DNA from: an uncultured Aliarcobacter sp.
Lineage (GTDB): Bacteria; Campylobacterota; Campylobacteria; Campylobacterales; Arcobacteraceae
DNA: 9,745 nt
Assembly (NCBI GenBank): GCA_947629065.1
Contig: CANRCH010000059.1
Span: 1 to 9,745, forward strand
Direction of reading: 5' to 3'
The notes below the pieces were generated by a model. It ran no database searches and had not been told where the DNA came from. It worked only from the letters and a program-made list of their open reading frames with translations. The first letter of the stretch is position 1, and every line of letters starts with the position of its first letter. A program made the position numbers and the translations under genes. This document shows, piece by piece, positions 1 to 7,647 of this stretch.

Positions 1-645
1 GAAGAGCTATCTTTTAGTAAATCAAGAGATTTTATAATTCCAAGACCATTTTTACCAAACCAGCTTGAAAATATTTTAAAAGAACAAGTTGAACACTTAA
101 AAGATGAAGAGCTTAGAAATAAAAGAGCATCTTATGTACAAAATAGTGAAGAAGATGAAAGTTTTTTAGTATCTTATGAAGAGATAAAAAAAGAGCAAGA
201 ACTCTTAAGAGGTAACTTAAAAAAAGAGAGTCCATTTGTAAATATTGATAAAATTGATTTCAATGAATATGAGATTGAAGATGAAGATGAGAGTCTTGTA
301 TCAATAAATAATTCCAAAAATGGTGGGATTTTAGATACAAATGAATTAACTAAAATAAATGGAATTCTAAGAGAAGAGAGAATTCAAAATGAGATTAATA
401 CAGATAGAAATGATTGGAAAGATATAAATCTTATAATTGATGAAGCTTTAGATGAAGTAAGAGAGTATGAGTTTGAAATACCAAAAACTACAGAAGAAGC
501 ATACAATCTTATATTAAATAAGTATTCAATAGAAGAGTTAAAACCATTTTTAGAAAAGTTCAATCAAGATATAATAAACAAGCTTGTAAGTGGGCAAACT
601 GTTGATGTGAGAATTAGCTTAAAGGATAAAAAAGATGGAAAATAA
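1..645 (+). CDS. Acidic Glu-rich protein upstream of gmk, C-terminal part (5' end outside window)
   Basis: Frame 1 is open from the first base to TAA at 643-645, giving 214 residues of a protein whose start lies left of the window. It is strongly acidic and rich in Glu, Asp, Lys and Asn. The first 30 or so residues contain 'RPFLPNQLENIL', which resembles the last strand and helix of a CheY-like receiver domain ('KPFxPxxL'), with Arg where the conserved Lys would sit. This suggests a degenerate receiver followed by a long, probably disordered acidic region (about 40-165) and a short conserved-looking C-terminal block ending in 'VDVRISLKDKKDGK'. From memory, Helicobacter pylori has a 'poly E-rich protein' directly before gmk, and this looks like the same locus. 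The gene overlaps gmk by 11 bases, so the two are probably co-translated. Its function is not known to me. The reading frame is certain; the receiver assignment is inference. Confidence 0.8.
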   Translation, partial: EELSFSKSRDFIIPRPFLPNQLENILKEQVEHLKDEELRNKRASYVQNSEEDESFLVSYEEIKKEQELLRGNLKKESPFVNIDKIDFNEYEIEDEDESLVSINNSKNGGILDTNELTKINGILREERIQNEINTDRNDWKDINLIIDEALDEVREYEFEIPKTTEEAYNLILNKYSIEELKPFLEKFNQDIINKLVSGQTVDVRISLKDKKDGK

Positions 646-1246
646 AGGTGCAATATTAATTTTATCAGGACCTAGTGGGTGTGGAAAATCTACACTTTTA
701 AAAGAGGTTTATAAAAATATAAATAACTACTATTTTTCTATCTCTACAACAACAAGAAGTCCAAGAGTTGGTGAACAAGATGGAGTTGATTACTATTTTG
801 TAAGCAAAGAGGAGTTTGAAAAAGATATAGAAGATGGAAACTTTTTGGAGTGGGCAAAAGTTCATGATAACTACTATGGAACTTCATTAAAACCAATTAT
901 ATCTTCTTTAAATGATGGAAAATTAGTTATTTTTGATATTGACGTACAAGGTCATAAGATTGTACGAAAAAAATTAAACTCGCTTGTTACATCTGTATTT
1001 ATTACAACACCATCTTTAGAAGTATTAAAAAATAGGCTTTATAATAGACAAACTGATAGTTCGGAAATTATAGAAAAAAGATTAATAAATGCACAAAAAG
1101 AGATAGAGTCTTTTGATGAGTATGATTATTTTATAATAAATGATGATTTAGAAATAGCTTCAAAAGAGTTTCTCTCAATTGCAACAATTGCTAGAAAAAA
1201 GAGTAAGCTTTTTGATAAAGATAAAATACTAAAAGCTTGGGCTTAA
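635..1246 (+). CDS. gmk: Guanylate kinase
   Basis: This cytoplasmic enzyme phosphorylates GMP to GDP with ATP and is essential for GTP and dGTP supply. The 203 residues match the usual family length (about 200). Residues 12-21 carry the P-loop GPSGCGKSTL. The GMP-binding region follows: TTTRSPRVGEQDGVDYYFV at about 39-57, then EWAKVHDNYYGT at about 73-84. The DIDVQG motif lies near 101-106 and the Arg-rich lid (NRLYNRQ) near 132-138. The ATG at 635 is supported by AAAGGA at 621-626, eight bases upstream and inside the preceding acidic-protein gene, which it overlaps by 11 bases. Its TAA lies inside a hairpin shared with the convergent response regulator gene. Identification is secure. Confidence 0.97.
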   Translation: MENKGAILILSGPSGCGKSTLLKEVYKNINNYYFSISTTTRSPRVGEQDGVDYYFVSKEEFEKDIEDGNFLEWAKVHDNYYGTSLKPIISSLNDGKLVIFDIDVQGHKIVRKKLNSLVTSVFITTPSLEVLKNRLYNRQTDSSEIIEKRLINAQKEIESFDEYDYFIINDDLEIASKEFLSIATIARKKSKLFDKDKILKAWA

Positions 1247-1256
1247 GCCTAGCTTT
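1232..1256. terminator. Hairpin between gmk and the convergent response regulator gene
   Basis: AAAGCT (1232-1237) pairs with AGCTTT (1251-1256). After a small internal loop, GGC (1240-1242) pairs with GCC (1247-1249) around a TTAA loop. The gmk stop codon lies in the loop region, and the last base of the hairpin is part of the stop codon of the minus-strand gene. There is no strong T-run on either side, so intrinsic termination is plausible but unproven. Confidence 0.45.
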
Positions 1257-2875
1257 CAGTTAATATCTTTGTAGTTTAAAGGTTTTGAGAAGTAAAAACC
1301 TTGTGCAAAATCTAAATTAAGTGCTTTTACTTTATTATAAATCTCTTCGTTTGCTACAAACTCTGCAACTGTTTTAATATTTAACTCTTTTGCAATACTT
1401 ACAATTGTTTTTACAATAAGCTCTAAATCTTTTGAGTTGTGAATATCTTTTATTAAAGTTCCATCTATTTTGATAAAATCAATTTTTAATCTAGATAAAA
1501 TATGAAAGTTTGAGTATCCAGCACCAAAATCATCTATTCCCACAGAACAAGAAAATTTATTTACAGTAGTTATAAATTTTTCAACTAAATCAAAATCTAT
1601 AATCTCTTCACTTTCAAGAATTTCAAACTCTAAATTATTTGTAAACTCTTTGTTCTCTTCTAAAAAATTATAAATAAACGAAGTTGTTTTTTCATTTGAT
1701 ACATCATCATAAGAGATGTTTATAGAAACTCTTTTATTTTTCTCTTTTATTAGCTTTAAAGAGTCTTCAAGAATAACTCTTACAATTTCTGGATACATTT
1801 TTGTTCGTTTTGCAATATTTAAAAATGAGTATGGACCAAACTCTGTACCGTCATGAGCTATATATCTTATTAAGGCTTCGTACTTTTCAATCTCTTTTGT
1901 TTGGCAATTTACAATAGGCTGAAAATATGCTTGTAAAAGATTATCTCTAAATCCATTTTTAAGCTGTTTAATCCATTTGATATTCTCTTCAAAAGATTGT
2001 TGAATTTGATAAACTTCATCATAAACCATGATTTTTTGTAATCTCTTTCTAGCATAGTGAATCATTCTTTGAGAATATTTATAAGCTAAAATACCTTTAC
2101 TTTGTGCAATTCCAATAGTGATATTTATATCAATTTCATTTTCATCTACATAAAATGATTCAAACTCAACTTTTTCAATAAACATTCTACAAAACTCAAA
2201 AAAATCATCTAGCTCTACTTTATGTTTTGCTAAAACTAGAAATTTATCCGCTTCAAGTCTATATAAAAAGTAGTCATTTGCAGGGAAATATGCTTTTAGT
2301 TTTTTTGAAAATTCAATTAATATAATATCTCCAACACTCTCTCCAAATAGGTCATTTATAGTTGAAAATTCATCAATATCAATCAAGGCAACTAAGTCAG
2401 AGTTTGCAACCTTTAAATCTTTTTTTAATTTATTTCTATTTGGTAAAGATGTAAGCTTATCTGTATATAAATCTTTTAATTCATGGTAGCTTAAAGATTG
2501 ACTCATAGCTTGAATCAGTTTTGATATATCAATAGGTTTTAAAACATATTTATCAACCCCAATATCAATGGCTTCAAGTAAATACTCTTTATTTGAAAAT
2601 GCCGTTGTTACAATTATAGGTATATTTTTATTATGAACTTTGATTTTTTTTATCATCTCTAAACCATTTAATAAAGGCATATTAATATCTGAAATAATTA
2701 AATCAATATCCTCTTCATATTTTAGAAATAGTTCATACCCCTCTTGACCATTTGTTGCTATATATTGATTTCTAGTAAAAGATTTTAAGATGGAACTTGT
2801 TACATCTCTTAAATCTTGTTCATCTTCAACATATAAAACAGTAATATTTTTTAGTATCTCTATATTGTCTATCAT
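1256..2875 (-). CDS. Response regulator with REC, degenerate GGDEF and EAL domains (probable c-di-GMP phosphodiesterase)
   Basis: A 539-residue soluble protein with three domains. REC (about 10-130) has the acidic pair E18/D19, phosphoacceptor D63 in 'ISDINMP', T91 and K113 in 'LKPI'. The GGDEF-like domain (about 135-290) starts with 'DKLTSLPNRN', but its signature reads EADKF at 208-212, so cyclase activity is unlikely; it may bind GTP or act structurally. The EAL domain (about 305-539) keeps EAL at 333-335, N387, E421, D448/D449 in 'IDDFGAGYS', K469 in 'IKID', E505 and Q525 in 'QGFYFSKP', which are the residues usually required for metal binding and c-di-GMP hydrolysis. A phosphorylation-controlled phosphodiesterase is therefore inferred. 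No histidine kinase gene lies in the window. The gene converges on gmk and diverges from ccoI. The upstream Shine-Dalgarno is weak (AAAGAG, complement of about 2883-2888). Confidence 0.9.
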   Translation of the reverse strand: MIDNIEILKNITVLYVEDEQDLRDVTSSILKSFTRNQYIATNGQEGYELFLKYEEDIDLIISDINMPLLNGLEMIKKIKVHNKNIPIIVTTAFSNKEYLLEAIDIGVDKYVLKPIDISKLIQAMSQSLSYHELKDLYTDKLTSLPNRNKLKKDLKVANSDLVALIDIDEFSTINDLFGESVGDIILIEFSKKLKAYFPANDYFLYRLEADKFLVLAKHKVELDDFFEFCRMFIEKVEFESFYVDENEIDINITIGIAQSKGILAYKYSQRMIHYARKRLQKIMVYDEVYQIQQSFEENIKWIKQLKNGFRDNLLQAYFQPIVNCQTKEIEKYEALIRYIAHDGTEFGPYSFLNIAKRTKMYPEIVRVILEDSLKLIKEKNKRVSINISYDDVSNEKTTSFIYNFLEENKEFTNNLEFEILESEEIIDFDLVEKFITTVNKFSCSVGIDDFGAGYSNFHILSRLKIDFIKIDGTLIKDIHNSKDLELIVKTIVSIAKELNIKTVAEFVANEEIYNKVKALNLDFAQGFYFSKPLNYKDIN

Positions 2876-2902
2876 TAAATCACTCTTTGAAAAATATTAA
2901 GA

Positions 2903-2908
2903 TATAAT
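2903..2908 (+). promoter_or_regulatory. Candidate -10 box (TATAAT) for ccoI-ccoS
   Basis: A perfect TATAAT lies in the 104-base divergent gap, about 70 bases before the ccoI start. There is no good -35 at the standard distance. This is usual for Campylobacterota vegetative promoters, which rely on the -10 and AT-rich upstream DNA. Being nearly palindromic, the same segment could also serve the divergent response regulator gene. Confidence 0.4.
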
Positions 2909-2968
2909 ACTCAAACAAACTTAATATAAAGACTGAAAAAAAACTTAATTTAAAAAAATAATCAAAAT

Positions 2969-2974
2969 AAGGAG
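2969..2974 (+). promoter_or_regulatory. Ribosome binding site that fixes the TTG start of ccoI
   Basis: AAGGAG ends five bases before the TTG at 2980. The next in-frame ATG (residue 18) has no comparable site, and using it would delete the first Cys-x-x-Cys of the N-terminal metal-binding domain. TTG is therefore the preferred start. Confidence 0.8.
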
Positions 2975-2979
2975 TGTAA

Positions 2980-5415
2980 TTGTCACAAGTAAAATGTAAT
3001 CATTGTCATTTATCATTTGATGAAAAAATTATGATAAAAGAGAATGATTTAAATTTCTGTTGCAGTGGGTGTCAAAGTGTTTTTTATATATTAAAAGATG
3101 ATGGATTAGACTCTTTTTATGATAAATTAGGAAACAAAACTATACAAGCTCCTCTTCAAGTTTCAAATGATGATATAGATAAATTTGACTCAGAAAATTT
3201 CATAAATAATTATACAAGTTTAACAAAAGATGGATTTAGACAAATTGATTTAATAATAGAAGGAATTCATTGTGCTGCTTGTGTTTGGTTAAATGAAAAG
3301 ATACTTTATGACACAGCTGGAGTTATACAAGCTGATATAAATTTCACAACAAATAAAGCAAGAGTTATTTATAACCAAGATTCTATAAAACTATCAGATA
3401 TTATTTTAAAAATTAGAAGTGTTGGATATAACGCTTATGCTTATGATTCAAGTGTAGCAGATGAACAAGCAACAAAAGCAAAAAATGATTATTTTATTAG
3501 ATTAATGGTTGCTGTTGTTTGTAGTATGAATATTATGATGCTAAGTGTTGCAAAATATACAGGATTTTTTACTGGAATTAGTAAAGAAGTTATGGATATG
3601 ATTCACTTAGGTGAGTTTATACTAACAACTCCAGTGTTATTTTATAGTGGATGGGTATTTTTTAAAGGTGCTTACTATGGTTTAAAAAACAAAATAGTAA
3701 ATATGGATTTACTTGTAAGCACTGGTGCAACTATGAGTTATATCTACTCAATGTTTATTCTTTTTGGGATAAAAGGAGATAGCTATTTTGACTCTGTGTC
3801 TATGATTATAACTATAGTTTTGGTTGGAAAATACCTTGAAGTAATAGGAAAAAAATCTGCTGTTGATACTTTGGATAAAATAAAATCAACACTACCTATT
3901 GAAGCTATGCTTGTAAAAGATGGAAAAAAAGAGATGGTATCTTTAAATAGTGTAAATATTGGAGATATTATTGAACTAAAAGCTGGTGAGATGGTGCCTG
4001 TGGATGGAAAAATAATATCTAGTAGTGGAAACTTTGATGAAGCTAGTATTAGTGGGGAATCTTTGCCTGTGTATAAAAAACATGGAGATGAGATATATAG
4101 TGGAACTATAAATCTTGACTCATTAATACAGTTTGAAGTTATAAAAGATTTTAAAAACTCTACTTTTTCATCTATTGTAACACTACTTGAAGACTCACTA
4201 AACTCAAAACCAAAAATTCAAACTTTGGCAAATAATCTCTCACGTGGTTTTAGTTTGATAATCTTAAGTATAGCAATAATAACTTTTTTTGTTTGGTATA
4301 ATTTTGGTTTTCAATATGGGTTTATTTATAGTGGAACTGATCAATTTGAACGGTCGTTTATTGTAGCTGTTTCAGTTATTGTAATTGCATGTCCCTGTGC
4401 TTTGGCACTTGCAACTCCGATGGCTAGTTTGGTGGGAATTAGTGAATTAGCAAAAAGAAGTTTGCTTTTTAAAGAGGCGAAATTTATTGAAACCATAGCC
4501 CAAGCAAATGTTGTGGTTTTTGATAAAACTGGAACTTTGACAAAAGGAAACTTAAATGTAGTAAATGCAAAGTTCTTTAAAGAGGATATTAAGAGTTTAA
4601 ATTTACTATATTCACTTTTAAATGCTTCAAACCATCCAATAAGCCAAAGTGTAAAAAAATATTTAACTACAAAATATAGCTTAGAAGAGTTAGCTTTAAA
4701 TGAAGTAAAAAGTATTGAAGCAAAAGGTTTAAGTGCAAGATATGAAAACTTATCATTATTTGGCGGAAATTTAGAACTATTAAAAGAAAACGGAATTGAA
4801 TTTCAAATAGAGTCAAACTCTAGTTTATATATTTTTGCAATAAATAGTGAAGTAGTTGCTAGTTTTGAACTTGAAGATGAGATAAAAGAAGACGCTAAAG
4901 AGTTAGTACAATATTTGCAAAAAAATAGCGTAGAAGTTCTAATGCTAAGTGGTGATAATGAAAAGGTTGTTTCAAAAGTTGCCAAAAATTTGGGAATAAA
5001 TAACTACTATTTTTCACAAACTCCACAAGATAAAGCAAATTTTATTAAAAAATTAAAAGCTGAAGAGAAGATTGTAGTTATGGCTGGAGATGGAGTGAAT
5101 GATAGTGTAGCACTAGCAACTAGCGATGTTGCTATTGCTATGGGAAATTCAGCTGATATTACATTAAATATTTCAGATATAGTTCTTTTAAATTCAAAAC
5201 TAAATAGCTTAAAAGAGGCATTTATAATTTCTAAAAAAACATATAAGCATATAAAACAAAACTTAGTTTTCTCACTTTTTTACAATGCTTTGACAATTCC
5301 ACTAGCGATGGCAGGTTTTGTAATACCTCTTGTTGCAGCACTTTCAATGAGTTTAAGCTCTATTGTGGTAGTTTTAAACTCTTTAAGAATTAGAATAAAG
5401 GGAAAAAATGATTGA
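2980..5415 (+). CDS. ccoI: Copper-translocating P-type ATPase for cbb3 oxidase assembly (CcoI/FixI)
   Basis: An inner-membrane P1B-type ATPase of 811 residues that exports copper toward the CuB site of cbb3-type cytochrome c oxidase. The N-terminus has a Cys-rich metal-binding domain (C6xxC9, then C27, C28 and C31), followed by an HMA domain with C98-A-A-C101. Eight membrane segments can be placed near 173-192, 210-228, 243-263, 271-289, 421-440, 457-484, 761-780 and 782-800. The transport motif CPC is at 471-473. Cytoplasmic motifs are SGES (358-361), phosphorylated D515 in DKTGT, H552-P553 and GDGVND (703-708). The extra N-terminal Cys-rich domain and the ccoS gene directly downstream separate CcoI from a CopA-type detoxification pump. 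The start is TTG with a good Shine-Dalgarno. The 3' end overlaps ccoS by 8 bases. Confidence 0.93.
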   Translation: MSQVKCNHCHLSFDEKIMIKENDLNFCCSGCQSVFYILKDDGLDSFYDKLGNKTIQAPLQVSNDDIDKFDSENFINNYTSLTKDGFRQIDLIIEGIHCAACVWLNEKILYDTAGVIQADINFTTNKARVIYNQDSIKLSDIILKIRSVGYNAYAYDSSVADEQATKAKNDYFIRLMVAVVCSMNIMMLSVAKYTGFFTGISKEVMDMIHLGEFILTTPVLFYSGWVFFKGAYYGLKNKIVNMDLLVSTGATMSYIYSMFILFGIKGDSYFDSVSMIITIVLVGKYLEVIGKKSAVDTLDKIKSTLPIEAMLVKDGKKEMVSLNSVNIGDIIELKAGEMVPVDGKIISSSGNFDEASISGESLPVYKKHGDEIYSGTINLDSLIQFEVIKDFKNSTFSSIVTLLEDSLNSKPKIQTLANNLSRGFSLIILSIAIITFFVWYNFGFQYGFIYSGTDQFERSFIVAVSVIVIACPCALALATPMASLVGISELAKRSLLFKEAKFIETIAQANVVVFDKTGTLTKGNLNVVNAKFFKEDIKSLNLLYSLLNASNHPISQSVKKYLTTKYSLEELALNEVKSIEAKGLSARYENLSLFGGNLELLKENGIEFQIESNSSLYIFAINSEVVASFELEDEIKEDAKELVQYLQKNSVEVLMLSGDNEKVVSKVAKNLGINNYYFSQTPQDKANFIKKLKAEEKIVVMAGDGVNDSVALATSDVAIAMGNSADITLNISDIVLLNSKLNSLKEAFIISKKTYKHIKQNLVFSLFYNALTIPLAMAGFVIPLVAALSMSLSSIVVVLNSLRIRIKGKND

Positions 5416-5629
5416 TGATATACTATATTTTATGTTGATTGTTGGAATAATAATATCTGCTGGGATGCTTTTTATTTTTGTATGGGGTGCAAAAACTGGA
5501 CAATTTGATGATGGAGATAAAGTAACTAAAGGACTACTTTTTGATAGTGTTGATGATTTAAATGATGCTATTAAAAAAGAGAAGCGAATAAAAGAGGCTA
5601 AAGAGAAAAAATATAAAGAGCAAGAGTAA
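5408..5629 (+). CDS. ccoS: cbb3-type cytochrome oxidase assembly protein CcoS
   Basis: A small single-pass inner-membrane protein of 73 residues. One hydrophobic helix lies at about 5-26, followed by the family-typical 'WGAKTGQFDD' stretch and a charged cytoplasmic tail rich in Lys and Glu. In bacteria where it was studied, CcoS is needed for cofactor insertion into cbb3 oxidase. The structural genes ccoNOQP are not in the window. The ATG overlaps the end of ccoI by 8 bases and is preceded by AAAGGG (5397-5402) inside ccoI, so the two are almost certainly translationally coupled. Its stop codon lies in the loop of a 10-bp hairpin shared with the convergent c553 gene. Confidence 0.9.
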   Translation: MIDDILYFMLIVGIIISAGMLFIFVWGAKTGQFDDGDKVTKGLLFDSVDDLNDAIKKEKRIKEAKEKKYKEQE

Positions 5630-5640
5630 ACTTGCTCTTT
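5615..5640. terminator. Perfect 10-bp hairpin between ccoS and cytochrome c553 gene
   Basis: AAAGAGCAAG (5615-5624) and CTTGCTCTTT (5631-5640) pair perfectly around a six-base loop that contains the ccoS TAA. Read on the minus strand, the stem is followed by ATATTTTTTC, a good T-run, so it looks like a true intrinsic terminator for the c553 gene. On the plus strand the following bases are A-rich, so termination of ccoI-ccoS is less certain. Confidence 0.7.
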
Positions 5641-5650
5641 AAAAGTAAAA

Positions 5651-5941
5651 TTATTTACCCATATAGTCAGCTAATGCTTGAATATCAGCATCTGTTAATC
5701 TAGCTACTTGACCTTTCATTAAAGCTTTCATAGCTCCACCATAAGATCCATCTTTATAACCATTTAATGATTTTACGATTTCATCTTTTGTTAATTCAGC
5801 TGGAATGTGTGATTTGTTTTGAGTTGTAACGTTTGTTTCACCTTTTACACCATGACACGCTTTACAAGCTGTATAACTAGCTGGTGCATCTGCAAATGCG
5901 AAAGCTGTTAATGCTACTGTTGCTAAAACTAATTTTTTCAT
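5651..5941 (-). CDS. Periplasmic cytochrome c553 (small class I monoheme cytochrome c)
   Basis: A 96-residue precursor. Residues 1-17 form a Sec signal peptide (MKK, a hydrophobic core, then Ala-rich AFA/D), leaving about 79 mature residues, the usual size for c553. The heme c site is CKACH at 26-30. The axial Met is M71 or M75 in 'GGAMKALMKGQ', and the C-terminal helix 'LTDADIQALADYM' is typical of the fold. Such cytochromes carry electrons from the bc1 complex to cbb3 oxidase or to peroxidases in Campylobacterota, so the position next to ccoI-ccoS is suggestive. AGGAG (complement of 5948-5952), six bases before the ATG, is a strong Shine-Dalgarno and suggests high expression. Confidence 0.93.
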   Translation of the reverse strand: MKKLVLATVALTAFAFADAPASYTACKACHGVKGETNVTTQNKSHIPAELTKDEIVKSLNGYKDGSYGGAMKALMKGQVARLTDADIQALADYMGK

Positions 5942-5971
5942 AATTATCTCCTATTAAAATTTAAGAAAAAG

Positions 5972-5977
5972 ATTTTA
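5972..5977 (-). promoter_or_regulatory. Candidate -10 box (TAAAAT) for cytochrome c553 gene
   Basis: On the minus strand, ATATGGTTAAAAT lies about 31 bases before the start codon, with the Shine-Dalgarno between them. A TG precedes the hexamer, as in an extended -10, but there is no recognisable -35. This is a weak assignment in AT-rich DNA. Confidence 0.28.
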
Positions 5978-6054
5978 ACCATATTTTCTTTTTCTTTGGC
6001 TTAATTTTTTTCTTTAATTTGCTATATTGCAATTAGAAGTTTTACTTATTATTG

Positions 6055-6060
6055 TATAAT
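6055..6060 (+). promoter_or_regulatory. Candidate -10 box (TATAAT) for the ABC ATPase-hemH operon
   Basis: TTGTATAAT sits in the 184-base divergent gap, about 65 bases before the ABC ATPase start, preceded by T-rich DNA and without a standard -35. The rest of the gap shows long T- and A-rich runs but no clear operator or riboswitch. Confidence 0.45.
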
Positions 6061-6125
6061 CATTGTGAAGTTTAATAATATTAATAAATCGTGCAAAGAA
6101 TAGTTTAAATATAAAGGAAAAAATA

Positions 6126-6719
6126 TTGCAAAACAGTGTTTTAAGTATAAAAGATTTGAGTTTTTATTATATTAAAGATAAGTTTATTTATAAAAATTTT
6201 GAAATGGAACTAAAAAAAGGTGAACTTGTATCAATTATAGGAAAAAGTGGAAGCGGAAAAACTACACTTTTTGAACTTATTTTAGGAAATTTAAAACCAA
6301 TTAGTGGAACTATAGAAAAAGAGAATTTAGCTATGATTTTTCAAGATCCATTTTCATCTTTTCATCCAAGTTATACCATTTATGAACAGATAAAAGATGT
6401 TGTAAAAAGCGACTTTAAAGACAAAATAGATACAATTTTGCAAAAACTAAGCCTAGAATTTAATCTTTTAGAGAAAAAACCGTATGAATTAAGTGGTGGA
6501 CAGCTTCAAAGATGCTCAATTTTAAGAGCAATATTACAAAAACCAAAACTACTTTTAGTTGATGAACCAACTTCAGCTTTGGATAATATTATTGCCTATG
6601 AAGTGATGAAACTTTTGGTTTCACTTCTTGATGATTGTGCAATACTTTTGGTAACCCACGATTTAGATATGGCATCTTGGTGCAGTAATAAAATAATAAG
6701 GCTGGATAATGCAAAGTAA
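6126..6719 (+). CDS. Orphan ABC transporter ATPase, peptide/nickel-like subfamily
   Basis: A short (197-residue) ATP-binding subunit with all core motifs: Walker A GKSGSGKTT (39-47), Q-loop Q73 in 'IFQDPFSSFHPS', signature LSGGQ (122-126), Walker B LLLVDEP (142-148) with E147, and the switch H178. The 'QDPFSSFHPSYTIYEQI' region resembles DppF/OppF/NikE-type ATPases, but the C-terminal extension those proteins use for substrate-specific contacts is absent. No permease or binding-protein gene is nearby, so the partner and substrate are unknown. The start is TTG, chosen because AAAGGA (6113-6118) lies just upstream; the next Met (27) would cut into the first strands of the fold. Its last 11 bases overlap hemH, suggesting translational coupling and perhaps a role connected with heme or metal supply. 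That link is inference. Confidence 0.85.
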   Translation: MQNSVLSIKDLSFYYIKDKFIYKNFEMELKKGELVSIIGKSGSGKTTLFELILGNLKPISGTIEKENLAMIFQDPFSSFHPSYTIYEQIKDVVKSDFKDKIDTILQKLSLEFNLLEKKPYELSGGQLQRCSILRAILQKPKLLLVDEPTSALDNIIAYEVMKLLVSLLDDCAILLVTHDLDMASWCSNKIIRLDNAK

Positions 6720-7647
6720 AAAAGCTTTAGTTCTACTAAATATGGGTGGGGCTAGAAACAAAGATGAGTTAAAAATGTTTTTAACAAATATGTTTAATGA
6801 TAAAAATATTTTAACAATAAAAAGTAATCTTTTAAGAAAAATAATAGCCTATTTTATCACTACAAAAAGGCTTGATGAAGCTTGGAAAAACTACGAACAT
6901 ATTGGAAACCAATCTCCAATAAATCCACTTACAGAAAAGCTTATAGCTAAATGTAATGAAAAACTAAGTGATTATAAAACATATCAAGTTATGAGATATA
7001 CGCCACCTTTTGCACAAGATGTTATTAAAGAGATTTTAGAAGATAAACCAAATGAAATTATACTTTTGCCACTTTATCCACAATATTCAACAACTACAAC
7101 AAAATCATCTGTTGAAGATTTTATAGATTTTTTACCATATAGTTTTGGAAATAGTATTCGATATATTGAACACTTTTATAAAAATGAAAAGTTTAATAAC
7201 TTAATAGTAGATGAAATAGTAAAAACAGCAAACAGTGAAGAAAATAGCATAAATCTAGTTTTCTCAGCACATGGACTTCCACAAAAAATAGTGGATAATG
7301 GAGATCCTTATGAAGTTCAAATGATTGAGCATGTAGAGATTTTAAAAAATATACTTGAAAAAAAAGGTGTTAATTTTAAATCTATTCATCTTGCCTATCA
7401 ATCAAAAGTGGGTCCTATGAAATGGCTTGAACCATCTTTAGATGATAAATTAAAAGAGTTTAAAAATGAAAAAGTAATTATTTATCCACTTGCATTTATT
7501 ATTGATAACTCTGAAACGGATTTTGAACTAGCAATTGAGTATAAAATAATTGCAAATAATTTAGGAATAGAAGATTATAGAGTTTGTAAATGTGTAAATG
7601 ATAGCGATGAATTTGTAGATGTTATTAAAAATATAATAGAGGCATAA
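6709..7647 (+). CDS. hemH: Ferrochelatase
   Basis: Inserts ferrous iron into the porphyrin ring in the last step of heme synthesis; at 312 residues it has the standard bacterial length. Family motifs are 'LLNMGGA' (9-15), 'YPQYSTTTTKSS' (123-134), 'FSAHGLP' with catalytic H188 (185-191), 'GDPYEVQ' (198-204), 'AYQSKVGPMKWLEP' (229-242) and 'FIIDNSETDFEL' with E269 (263-274). In the last motif many ferrochelatases have 'DHxET', and Asn replaces that His here; the essential Glu is kept, so activity is expected. The protein has no signal peptide and is probably cytosolic or peripherally membrane-bound. The ATG lies inside the ABC ATPase gene, 11 bases before its end, with AAGG at 6698-6701. Confidence 0.95.
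   Translation: MQSKKALVLLNMGGARNKDELKMFLTNMFNDKNILTIKSNLLRKIIAYFITTKRLDEAWKNYEHIGNQSPINPLTEKLIAKCNEKLSDYKTYQVMRYTPPFAQDVIKEILEDKPNEIILLPLYPQYSTTTTKSSVEDFIDFLPYSFGNSIRYIEHFYKNEKFNNLIVDEIVKTANSEENSINLVFSAHGLPQKIVDNGDPYEVQMIEHVEILKNILEKKGVNFKSIHLAYQSKVGPMKWLEPSLDDKLKEFKNEKVIIYPLAFIIDNSETDFELAIEYKIIANNLGIEDYRVCKCVNDSDEFVDVIKNIIEA

Noticed and set aside
4803..4985. Open frame of 60 codons on the minus strand inside ccoI
   Set aside because: It lies wholly antisense to a clear P-type ATPase domain, has a Ser/Thr-rich low-information translation and shows no convincing Shine-Dalgarno.
2980..5415. CopA-type copper-resistance ATPase
   Set aside because: The extra N-terminal Cys-rich domain and the overlapping ccoS gene fit CcoI/FixI better.
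5942..6125. Possible small RNA or riboswitch in the 184-base gap
   Set aside because: Only A/T runs and a -10-like box are visible, with no stable stem or known aptamer pattern.
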